DNA of 64,000 nt. It comes from Bin87 sp965261925. Lineage in GTDB: Bacteria; Chloroflexota; Dehalococcoidia; Lucifugimonadales; UBA3495. A model generated the notes under the pieces. That model was not told the DNA's origin. It made no database searches and worked only from the letters and a program-made list of their open reading frames with translations. Position numbers and translations under genes: made by a program. Positions 8,884 to 17,313 of the stretch are shown one piece after another (the first letter of the stretch is position 1; each line of letters opens with the position of its first letter). The stretch covers positions 4,030,001-4,094,000 of the forward strand of contig OZ253486.1 of NCBI GenBank assembly GCA_965261925.1, in the 5' to 3' direction.

Positions 8884-10776
8884 ATGGTTACACAATCCAA
8901 GCCTGATTACACGTTCGGCGAGCTGGAGGGGATAGACGCTCTCGCATCCCTGGGCATAGAGATCCAGGACGATGCTCCTGCTTCCCAGGCGGTGGTACAG
9001 GTTATTGAGTCGCCCGGCGCTCGCACGGAGCGCAAAAAGGTTCGCTGGCAGCGCATGGCCGAAGAGCACGGCTTTACGGACTTTGATAGCCGCAGCGATG
9101 AGGAACTAGAGGCCGCGGTCGCCAGCGCCCAAGCAGCCATTGACGCCGGCCGGTACGATACCGGCGACCCCGGCGACCGCATCACCCTGCTGGGTTACAT
9201 CAATACGGCCAGGCACACACTCAACACCAGGGACAAGACCCACACCGAATACACCGGCGCACCGCTTGAGGCGGCGGCGTTGTCGGGTCAGACGTCCGAA
9301 CCCATGACGGACGAGTCGACATCCGAGGGGTCGGTAGAGATGGCCGAGGCCACGATCCGTGACCCCGACACCGGCGAGACCGTGATCCTGACGGCCTCCA
9401 AAGAGGGCGACGGTCCCACGGTCGTGACGGCCAAAGCCGAAGGCGAGGCCGGCCCGCTGATGGCTGCGACAGAGGCGGCGATGGAGGACGTGGCGGAACG
9501 GTCCGCCGCGCCGTCCGAACCTGCCGGCGACGCCGGGGGATCGGGCTTTGAACCGCTGCCAGAAGGATTCGACCTGTCGGCCTACGGGTTTGGCGACAAG
9601 GATGATGAACCGTCCCCTGCGGCAGATGCCGCCACCGGCGACGGTTCGCCGGCCGTTGACATGGACGACCCGCAGACCCGCCAACGGTGGGCGGCGGGCA
9701 TTCTCAAAGACGAGTGGTTCGAGCGGGGGTTGACGGCTCGGCAAGCGGAGTACAGCGGGAACATCGTCACGCGGATCGAGCAGGGCATGGACGCGCCCTG
9801 GGCGAACCGACAGGAGGTAGCGCGGCAGTACGTCGAGTCCCTGATCGGCCCACCGGATGCTGCCAAGGGCAACAAATATTCGTTCAGGAAGCAGCGGGAG
9901 TTGCACCAGAAGTTGCAGGCCCTCGCCGCAGCGGGACAAGAAACGGCGTCAGCGCCCGACGAATCACCCGAGTCTCCCGTCTCGGCTGAGCCGGAACCCG
10001 AGACCGGCGACACCATGCCCGCCTCGGAGTCCAGCGCCGAGGCATCAGAGCCGGAACCGGAGGCCCCCCCACTTGCTCCGGTTCTGGCGGACGCGGAAGC
10101 CGGCCCAGCAGAACCGCCGGCCGTCATAAAACCGACGACAGGGGAGGGACCGCCGGAGCCGCCGAAGGTAGCCAGCGTGTCCCGCAATGACACCGCCGAA
10201 CAGTTGCAGCAGAAATGGAAGCAGGCTGACCAAAGCATCGACGCTTATGCCAAATCCTTTGGCATTGCCGGGATCCCTGACGACGCCGCCAGGCTGGAAC
10301 TGCGCCCGGACGGGAGCATCGGCGTCGAGCGTTTGAGGGTTACCCCACAGGGGGGCGCATACCGGACACCAGCCCGGCAGGCCAGTGGTTCCGGCGACGG
10401 CGGTGGCGGCGGCGGCAGCAGCAGCGCCAAATCTTCAGCGCCGGCAATCGGTCTGCGAAAATCCTGGGATCGGATGTCCCTTGCCGAAAAGCAGTCGGTG
10501 ATTGATGTCATCAATGATGCGCTGGCGCGACGGGCGCTGCTGTCTTCCGCACTGGTGACGATGACGTGCTCACCCACCGGCGACCTTTCGCTGTCGCAGG
10601 GGCAAAAGATGGCGACCATAGTGGGGTCATGCGCTCCTCGGTCGTCACCGGTTTCGCCGCGGCAGAGCCTCCAGGCCCATCCGTGGCTGTCCAAACACGA
10701 AGTGGCAACGCTTGGCGGAGGCAAACGCAAGAGCGGCCAGAGCCAAAGGGGAAAGAAGTCAAACAGTCGGAGATAG
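8884..10776 (+). CDS. 630-aa acidic, low-complexity protein of the giant cassette
   Basis: Starts at ATG behind AGGGGAAAT, nine bases after the previous stop. The N-terminal ~90 residues are structured (FGELEGIDALASLGIEIQDD, then a helical ERKKVRWQRMAEEHGF). Residues ~100-480 are rich in Ala, Glu, Pro and Asp, with a conserved-looking helix-rich island near 260-340 (WAAGILKDEWFERGLTARQ). The C-terminus ends in a basic tail (KRKSGQSQRGKKSNSRR). No known domain is recognised. It is co-transcribed with the methylase-helicase and shares the basic-tail feature. A scaffold or cargo role is possible but unproven. Confidence 0.65.
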   Translation: MVTQSKPDYTFGELEGIDALASLGIEIQDDAPASQAVVQVIESPGARTERKKVRWQRMAEEHGFTDFDSRSDEELEAAVASAQAAIDAGRYDTGDPGDRITLLGYINTARHTLNTRDKTHTEYTGAPLEAAALSGQTSEPMTDESTSEGSVEMAEATIRDPDTGETVILTASKEGDGPTVVTAKAEGEAGPLMAATEAAMEDVAERSAAPSEPAGDAGGSGFEPLPEGFDLSAYGFGDKDDEPSPAADAATGDGSPAVDMDDPQTRQRWAAGILKDEWFERGLTARQAEYSGNIVTRIEQGMDAPWANRQEVARQYVESLIGPPDAAKGNKYSFRKQRELHQKLQALAAAGQETASAPDESPESPVSAEPEPETGDTMPASESSAEASEPEPEAPPLAPVLADAEAGPAEPPAVIKPTTGEGPPEPPKVASVSRNDTAEQLQQKWKQADQSIDAYAKSFGIAGIPDDAARLELRPDGSIGVERLRVTPQGGAYRTPARQASGSGDGGGGGGSSSAKSSAPAIGLRKSWDRMSLAEKQSVIDVINDALARRALLSSALVTMTCSPTGDLSLSQGQKMATIVGSCAPRSSPVSPRQSLQAHPWLSKHEVATLGGGKRKSGQSQRGKKSNSRR

Positions 10777-10814
10777 GTAGGCCAGTGGTACGGCAAACGC
10801 CAACAGGAGACCCA

Positions 10815-11069
10815 ATGGAAGAACCCCAGGCAGCACCCTATGATCCCGGCGACGCCTACGTTGTGGAGCGAATAACGACGTTCTGGTCGGAAAATCGCAC
10901 GTCGGCGTACCGCCGGATGCGTCGGGAAAAGACTTGGGACGCCTTCGTCAAGAGCGTGGTTGCTCAGGTACGAGAAGTGGCCTACCGGAACATTGCCAGC
11001 GGGGAGCTGGACCGCCATGCGTGGCGCAGGGCAATCCGCACCGAAGTCATGGGATTGGAAGAGGACTGA
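10815..11069 (+). CDS. Small helical protein upstream of the methylase-helicase
   Basis: An 84-aa product from the ATG behind CAGGAG; longer versions of the frame would overlap the preceding gene. The sequence is polar and helical (VVERITTFWSENRTSAYRRM, then FVKSVVAQVREVAYRNIASG). The stop lies two bases before the ATG of the 2079-aa gene, so the two are probably translationally coupled. The product could be a partner or chaperone of that protein. No family is recognised. Confidence 0.6.
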   Translation: MEEPQAAPYDPGDAYVVERITTFWSENRTSAYRRMRREKTWDAFVKSVVAQVREVAYRNIASGELDRHAWRRAIRTEVMGLEED

Positions 11070-11071
11070 CC

Positions 11072-14000
11072 ATGCCGAGACAGATTGACATACCCAAAAC
11101 CGCCGGCGACCGTTGGGATGCCAACATACGCGCCCTGCGCATTCTGAGGGAATTGGAAGAGGACGGGCGGCAAGCCACGGATGATGAGCGCGCGGCGTTG
11201 CGCAGGTATTCGGGCTGGGGAGATTCGGCGTTCAACGATGCTTTCCCGCCGGAGGGTGAGGAGAACCGGATCAGCGAACGGGGCACGATGTTGCAGCGCA
11301 TCATCCCCGATGCTGACTGGAAGGCGATCCGCACGTCGCGGCTGAACGCTCACTACACCACGCCGGAACTCGTCGCGGGCATGTGGGACGTGGTGGAAGG
11401 CGCTGGGTTGGCCGAGTTGCGGAGTCCGGTGATCCTGGAGCCGGCGGCGGGCGCTGGCCGCTTTATCGGACTGGCGCCGGATACGTTGGCCGACAACGCA
11501 CAGTGGCACGCGGTCGAGCTGGACACCACCACCGCCGAGATATTGGCGCACAGTTATCCCGAGGTCGCGGTTCAGGTCACGGGGTTCGAGAACGCCGCGA
11601 TCCCGAACAACAGCGTGGACCTGGCGATCTCCAACGTGCCCTTTGGCCGGTACGGGATCGGCTCCGACCCCTCATTCATCGGGTCCGGTGTTGACGAGGG
11701 GCGGAAGGTCGCTGCCGGTCGCATCCACAACTATTTCTTTGTCAAATCGCTGGATAAATTGAAGCCCGGCGGCATCATGGCGTTTGTGACTACCGCCGGC
11801 ACGATGAACGCGCCCGCAGCGCAGCCGTTCCGTCGCTACATGGCGGAACGGGCCGACCTGATCGACGCCATCCGTCTGCCCGCGAAGGCATTTCCCGACA
11901 CGCAGGTAGTTACCGACGTGATCTTTCTGCGCAAGCGGGACCCCGAAGACGATAGCCCTCCCAACCTGGAATGGGTGGGGTCGGAACGGGTGCCGATGCC
12001 GTTTGAGGACGGGGAAGCCCAGATTCCGGTCAACTCCTATTTCGTCAAGTATCCCGAAAAAGCCCTGGGCGTTCCCCATGCCGATGGCAATATGTACGGC
12101 GACGCGCCCTATTACGGGTTGACCAAAGGTGACGACTTCGCCCAACGGTTGGGAAAATCCTTCACGCGGGCGACGAAAGCGGCAGCGGCCGCATCGGTTC
12201 CTGCGTACCGGGACCGTCACGACAACATCAGGGTCGCGCAACGGGCGGCGGAGTCGGACCGCCGGCAGGATGCGGGGTTCAGGGCCTCGCCGGGAGACTA
12301 TTTCATCGACGGCAAGGGCCGGTTGATGGAGTTCGAGCAGCGGTACGAGATGGAGTTGTTCGACACCATCGACCAGCATGGCAAGCCGAAACAGGTCAAA
12401 CAGTATTTTGCGGTGGGCGAACCCCGCGCCGTGGAGGTCAAGGAGAAGGATCGGGCGGCGCGGGTGCGGGGGATGCTCTCCATACGCGACCGCGCGGCGG
12501 CGTTGATGGAGGATGAGCTGGACCAGGAGGCCGACCCCGACGCCGTTGAGGAACAGCGGGCGGCGCTAAACGCCGAATACCGCGCGTTCCGCGAGAAGCA
12601 CGGCGCGCTGAACTCCAAAGACAACATCAAGGCCATGCGTCGCGACGGTAGCCAGACTTTCATCCGGTCGCTGGAATTATGCGAGTCCGACGAGGGATGC
12701 GCCCCTGCCAAACGCGGGCAGCGGGCGGACCTTACCGATAACTGGAAACCCGTGGACATCTTCGGGCGGCGTGTACACCGGGTGGCTCCGCAACCCAGGG
12801 TGGAGACGGCGGCGGACGCGCTGGCGGCGGTCCGCGATATGGATGGCAACCGGGGACGGATCGACTTCGAGATCATGGGCGGAATGCTGGGGCAGTCGCC
12901 GGCGGAAGTCCAGCAACGGTTGGAGAATGAAGGGTTGATCTTCCGCAACCCGGAGACCGGCCATTGGGAAGGCCGCGAAGAATATCTGTCGGGCGACGTG
13001 CGGCAGAAACTGGAAGACGCCGAAGCGTTGATGTACGCCGGGCAGAGTCGGTATGAACCTTACGTGAACGCGCTGCGGGAGGTGCAACCCGAGGACATTC
13101 CCGCCGGCGACATCTACGTCACGCCGGGCGCGGCGTGGGTCACGAGCGACCTGATAAATCAGTTTGTGGCCGAGGAGATACTCGACAACCGGACCGAGTA
13201 CACCCACGAATCGTCCGGCAACCGGTACTCATACCGCCGCAACGTGGAAACGCCCCCCTACGAGTTTTTCGTCAAGGATGAGGGCAACGGGCGCTGGCGT
13301 CAGGGTCGGTCGCTGAACCAAGCCCGCAATGTGCCGCCGGACCTCAAGGACGAATGGAGCACGCCGGAAAAGGGCGTCGGCGACATCATACAGGGAGCGC
13401 TTCAGAGCGGGACCATCAAGGTCACCAGAGAAGAGACTGACGAGCACGGCAAGAAACGCCGGGTGCCGGACCGCGACACTACCCTGGCGGCGCAGCAGAA
13501 GGTCGACAAGGTGGTCGAGGCGTTCCGTGATTGGTTGTGGAAGTCGCCGCTGCGGGCGTCGCAGAGCGCGGCCCGCTACAACCGCTACATGAACAACATC
13601 CGCGCGCGCACCTTTGACGGCTCCCATTTGATGTTTCCCGGCATGGCCGAGGAATGGCAGGAGAAATTGCACTCCCACCAGAAGGATGCCGCCTACCGGG
13701 TGATCCGCGACGGGACCTCAATGCTGGCCCACGAGGTGGGGTTCGGCAAGACGGCGGTGCTGGTGGCCGGCGCGATGGAGCGCCGGCGGCTGGGGTTGAC
13801 CAACAAACCGATGATGGTGGTTCCCAAGGCGACACACCGGCAGTTTTTGGAACAGGCCCAGGAACTCTACCCCAACGGGCGGTTCCTGTTCCCGCAGGAT
13901 GGCGACTTCACGCCCGAAAACCGCGAGGCGTTTCTCTACCGCGTCCGCACCGGCGATTGGGACGGCGTCATTGTGTCGGGTGAGCAGTTTTCGTCGATCC

Positions 14001-17000
14001 CCCTGACGGCGCAGACCGAAGCCGCGTGGTTGGAGCAGCATGTTGACAATCTGCGGAAGTCGCTGTTGGCCCGCAACCAGGCGGACGACGCCGGCAACAA
14101 GAAACCAAGCCGCAAGCAGAAGGCAGAGGAAGCCAGTCTCCAGGAAGGCATCGCGCGGCTGCAGGTGTTGCAGACCGAGCGCCAGAAACGCAACGACGCC
14201 AACACGGAACGGTTCGAGAAGCTGGGCGTCGACGCGGTCTTTGTCGACGAGGCCGACCGCTACAAGAACCTGGCCTACTCGTCCACCATCGAAGACGTGA
14301 AGGGACTGCCGAACGCCGACTCGCTGCGGTCACGCGATATGTACATCAAGACCCAATGGTTGCAGGGACGGATACCGGGTTCCTACGGACATCAGGGCAA
14401 GGGCGAGAAGTCCGATAGCGGGTTCAAGCGCGAGGCGGTCGTATTCGCCACCGGCACGCCGATCGCCAACACGGTAGCCGAAGCGTGGACCATGATGCGC
14501 TATCTCCAGGGCGACGATCTGAAGAAACGCAACATGGAGAATTTCGACGAATTCGCCAACACCTACGGGCGGATCGAGAGCGGCGCGGAGGCCACGCCGC
14601 AGGGCACCTACAAGATCGTCGAGCGTTTCAAGCGGTTCTCAAATGTGCCGGAACTTTCGCGGTTGCTGCAGGAGGTTTGGGATATTCGCGTGGCGCGGGA
14701 AGTGCCCACGATGCGCGAACGCCAACCGGAGGTGCGCCGTCACCAGGTGCAGGCCCCGACGTATCCCGATTTGCAGGCGTTTCAGCAGTCGCTCGAAAGG
14801 CGGGTGAAGTCTTTGGGCGTCGTGGACCCGCGCGAAGACAACATGCTCAAAATTTCGTCCGACGCGCGCAAGGCCAGCATGGACATCCGCATGTTGTCGT
14901 GGGAAAACGCTGACGGGAGCATGGCGACGCCCACCCCGAACCCGAAGGGCAAAATCCCGCTGGCGGCGGTCAAGGTCGCGGAGATATACCAATCCGAAAT
15001 GCCGGACAAGGGCGTGCAATTGGTGTTTCTCGACCTGGGGACTCCAAAAGCGTCCACGGCCAAGAACGACGAAGAGCTGGATCAGGAAGAGGGCAAGGGC
15101 GACGAGTTGACGGGGGCGGAACAGGAGACGCTGAAAGACCTCTACCGCGTCATGAAGCGGCGCATGGTGAACGAGGGGGTGCCGGAGCAGCAGGTCGCGT
15201 TCATCCACGACTACCCCAAAGACGAACAGCGGCAGGAACTTTTCAGCAAGGTCCGGCGGGGCGACGTCCGGGTGCTGGTGGGATCGACGGAAAAGCTCGG
15301 GGTTGGCGTCAACGTGCAGGACCGCGCCACGGCGCTGCATCACCTTGACGCGCCCTGGCGACCGAGGGACATCGAGCAACGCGAAGGACGGGTGATCCGT
15401 CAGGGCAATGTGCTCTACGGGCCGGTGTTCGAGACCTACGTTGACGAGTACGGCAAGCAGAAGAAACGGATGGCCTCGCCCGGCAAGGGAGTGGACATCT
15501 ACACCTACGTTCAGGCCGGCAGTTTCGACGAATTCATGTGGCAAGGCTTGGAAGCCAAGAGCCAGTCCATCGCCCAGCTCATGACTCGGAACCCCACCGC
15601 GCGCACCATTGAAGACGCGGGCGAATTCACGGCGTCTGCGGCCGAAATCCGCGCCCTGGCGTCGGGCAATCCCCGGATCATCGAAGTCGAGAACATGAAA
15701 CGGGAAGTCGGGAACCTGCGGGGTTTGAAGCGCAACTACCAGTCGCAGTTGGCGACAGCGGCGGAGGACGCCGAAGGACTGGAGGACCGGATCACGCGAC
15801 AGGAAGGCCGGCTCCCGAAACTGCAAGACGACGCTGCGCTGGCGCGGCAGGTGGTCGCGGCGCGGGAAGCGTCGCCGCAGAGCACCGACATGACGGTGAG
15901 CGGCACCGCCCACAAGAAGGCGGCGGACGGCAACAAGGCGCTGGCGTCTGCGCTGGAGTCGCTGCCTATGTCGGCGGACTGGCGGCAGTTGGGAACGTGG
16001 TACGGTTGGAATGTCGAGGGTCTCAAGGGAGACGCGGGCTACCGTATCGCGCTGGTAAGTCCGACTACCGAGTTGTCGTACAACAGCATCGTCATGGAAG
16101 AGGCCGGCAACGTGGGCAACCGCCTGCGGATCGTGCTAAACAAGGTCACCGAAGAGGAGCAGTCCCTTCCGAAACGGTTGTTGGAAAACCGGAACATGCT
16201 GGCGCGGTACGAGAAGATGCGCGAAGGTTGGCCGCAGGAAGATGAACTGCGCCGCCTGGAGCGTCAGTACCAATGCCTGCGCTATGAAGTTTACGGAGAG
16301 GGCAACTGCCCGCCCGACGACGGCGACGGGGCATTCCGCACGGCAGACCTCGACATCGGGATCGACCACGATGCCTATGTCACTTTGAAGGACGACTTGG
16401 ACGCTCCTGTAGCCGACTACCTACAGGAGCATGTTTACGATGTTCAGGAACCGGACGCAGTGGCCACCGCCGAGTCCGTGGAGGCCCAGACCGTCGCGGA
16501 AACCCCGGCTGACGACGTTGCGGCGCCGGACCCCGTCGCTCCGCCCCCTGCCGACATCCGAACGGCCGTCACGGTTAGCGATTATGGGTCCCAAATTATC
16601 CAGCGGTTCAACGAGTCCGAACAAGGTGGATCTCTCTTGCCGGCGCGTGGCGTGATTGCGCGCTTGACCGACGAAGAGTTGGGATCAGAAGCCGTCGCGC
16701 TGGACTCTGCCATTGACCACGATATTCCAGCAGGCCAAGACCAGTACAACGACCGGCTGCGGGAGTTTGCCGAACGGGTGCGACGCGCCATGCAAGAGCG
16801 CCAGATCGACAACCCACCCGAAACCCTGACGGCCGTCACGGAAGACCAGCCGCCGCCGATCGCAGAACCTCTTACCGCGGCGAGTGCCGACACGGAGCCG
16901 CCGGACGTTCGAGTATGGGTAGCCCGAGGGCTGACGCAGGGAGGGATCCCGGTGGTGCTCACGCAAACAGCGGCGGAACCGGGAGACGAAGCGCAGTTCA

Positions 17001-17311
17001 ATCTCTCGGGCCAGGACCTGTATCAAGACCTGGGGGATGTCTATACGTCGGTGGTGCCGTTGGACGATGTGAACCCCACGGACGGTCGCCCTCGCATGGC
17101 GCGGGACGCCGAGGTGGTGCTGCTGGACAAGTCGCCGGTGCTGGTGGCTCCGGGCGTGATTCCGGTCGGTTCGCCGGTCAAGTTCCCCACCGGAGAGAGG
17201 GTCAACTACGGGCACGTTCAAGGTGGGCCGAAAGAAAAGCGCACGTTCCGCATAGAGAAACCTCGCCGTAGCAGCAAGGCCAAGGCGGGGCGGATCGCGG
17301 CGGCGCGATAA
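11072..17311 (+). CDS. Polyvalent adenine-N6 DNA methyltransferase / SNF2-type helicase fusion, 2079 aa (DarB-like architecture)
   Basis: The ATG is two bases after the upstream stop; an in-frame TTG at 10934 would overlap that gene and is rejected. An N-terminal YSGWGD motif precedes a class-I methyltransferase with motif I LEPAAGAGRF (~residue 121) and catalytic motif SNVPFG (~187, replacing NPPF). A superfamily-2 helicase follows: Walker A HEVGFGKT (~885), DEAD box (~1057), TGTPIANT (~1127) and motif VI QREGRVIRQGN (~1434). Residues ~1490-1760 are coiled coil. Residues ~1943-2079 repeat the C-terminal module of the next gene and end in a basic tail. This layout is known from polyvalent proteins of phages and conjugative elements, such as P1 DarB, which protect incoming DNA from restriction. 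Confidence 0.9.
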   Translation: MPRQIDIPKTAGDRWDANIRALRILRELEEDGRQATDDERAALRRYSGWGDSAFNDAFPPEGEENRISERGTMLQRIIPDADWKAIRTSRLNAHYTTPELVAGMWDVVEGAGLAELRSPVILEPAAGAGRFIGLAPDTLADNAQWHAVELDTTTAEILAHSYPEVAVQVTGFENAAIPNNSVDLAISNVPFGRYGIGSDPSFIGSGVDEGRKVAAGRIHNYFFVKSLDKLKPGGIMAFVTTAGTMNAPAAQPFRRYMAERADLIDAIRLPAKAFPDTQVVTDVIFLRKRDPEDDSPPNLEWVGSERVPMPFEDGEAQIPVNSYFVKYPEKALGVPHADGNMYGDAPYYGLTKGDDFAQRLGKSFTRATKAAAAASVPAYRDRHDNIRVAQRAAESDRRQDAGFRASPGDYFIDGKGRLMEFEQRYEMELFDTIDQHGKPKQVKQYFAVGEPRAVEVKEKDRAARVRGMLSIRDRAAALMEDELDQEADPDAVEEQRAALNAEYRAFREKHGALNSKDNIKAMRRDGSQTFIRSLELCESDEGCAPAKRGQRADLTDNWKPVDIFGRRVHRVAPQPRVETAADALAAVRDMDGNRGRIDFEIMGGMLGQSPAEVQQRLENEGLIFRNPETGHWEGREEYLSGDVRQKLEDAEALMYAGQSRYEPYVNALREVQPEDIPAGDIYVTPGAAWVTSDLINQFVAEEILDNRTEYTHESSGNRYSYRRNVETPPYEFFVKDEGNGRWRQGRSLNQARNVPPDLKDEWSTPEKGVGDIIQGALQSGTIKVTREETDEHGKKRRVPDRDTTLAAQQKVDKVVEAFRDWLWKSPLRASQSAARYNRYMNNIRARTFDGSHLMFPGMAEEWQEKLHSHQKDAAYRVIRDGTSMLAHEVGFGKTAVLVAGAMERRRLGLTNKPMMVVPKATHRQFLEQAQELYPNGRFLFPQDGDFTPENREAFLYRVRTGDWDGVIVSGEQFSSIPLTAQTEAAWLEQHVDNLRKSLLARNQADDAGNKKPSRKQKAEEASLQEGIARLQVLQTERQKRNDANTERFEKLGVDAVFVDEADRYKNLAYSSTIEDVKGLPNADSLRSRDMYIKTQWLQGRIPGSYGHQGKGEKSDSGFKREAVVFATGTPIANTVAEAWTMMRYLQGDDLKKRNMENFDEFANTYGRIESGAEATPQGTYKIVERFKRFSNVPELSRLLQEVWDIRVAREVPTMRERQPEVRRHQVQAPTYPDLQAFQQSLERRVKSLGVVDPREDNMLKISSDARKASMDIRMLSWENADGSMATPTPNPKGKIPLAAVKVAEIYQSEMPDKGVQLVFLDLGTPKASTAKNDEELDQEEGKGDELTGAEQETLKDLYRVMKRRMVNEGVPEQQVAFIHDYPKDEQRQELFSKVRRGDVRVLVGSTEKLGVGVNVQDRATALHHLDAPWRPRDIEQREGRVIRQGNVLYGPVFETYVDEYGKQKKRMASPGKGVDIYTYVQAGSFDEFMWQGLEAKSQSIAQLMTRNPTARTIEDAGEFTASAAEIRALASGNPRIIEVENMKREVGNLRGLKRNYQSQLATAAEDAEGLEDRITRQEGRLPKLQDDAALARQVVAAREASPQSTDMTVSGTAHKKAADGNKALASALESLPMSADWRQLGTWYGWNVEGLKGDAGYRIALVSPTTELSYNSIVMEEAGNVGNRLRIVLNKVTEEEQSLPKRLLENRNMLARYEKMREGWPQEDELRRLERQYQCLRYEVYGEGNCPPDDGDGAFRTADLDIGIDHDAYVTLKDDLDAPVADYLQEHVYDVQEPDAVATAESVEAQTVAETPADDVAAPDPVAPPPADIRTAVTVSDYGSQIIQRFNESEQGGSLLPARGVIARLTDEELGSEAVALDSAIDHDIPAGQDQYNDRLREFAERVRRAMQERQIDNPPETLTAVTEDQPPPIAEPLTAASADTEPPDVRVWVARGLTQGGIPVVLTQTAAEPGDEAQFNLSGQDLYQDLGDVYTSVVPLDDVNPTDGRPRMARDAEVVLLDKSPVLVAPGVIPVGSPVKFPTGERVNYGHVQGGPKEKRTFRIEKPRRSSKAKAGRIAAAR

Positions 17312-17313
17312 TC

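Noticed and set aside
10934..11071. TTG start 46 codons upstream for the methylase-helicase
   Set aside because: The extension overlaps the small upstream gene and has no domain content; the ATG at 11072 sits directly after that gene's stop.
14639..15913. 424-aa open frame on the - strand
   Set aside because: Antisense to the helicase domain of the 2079-aa protein.
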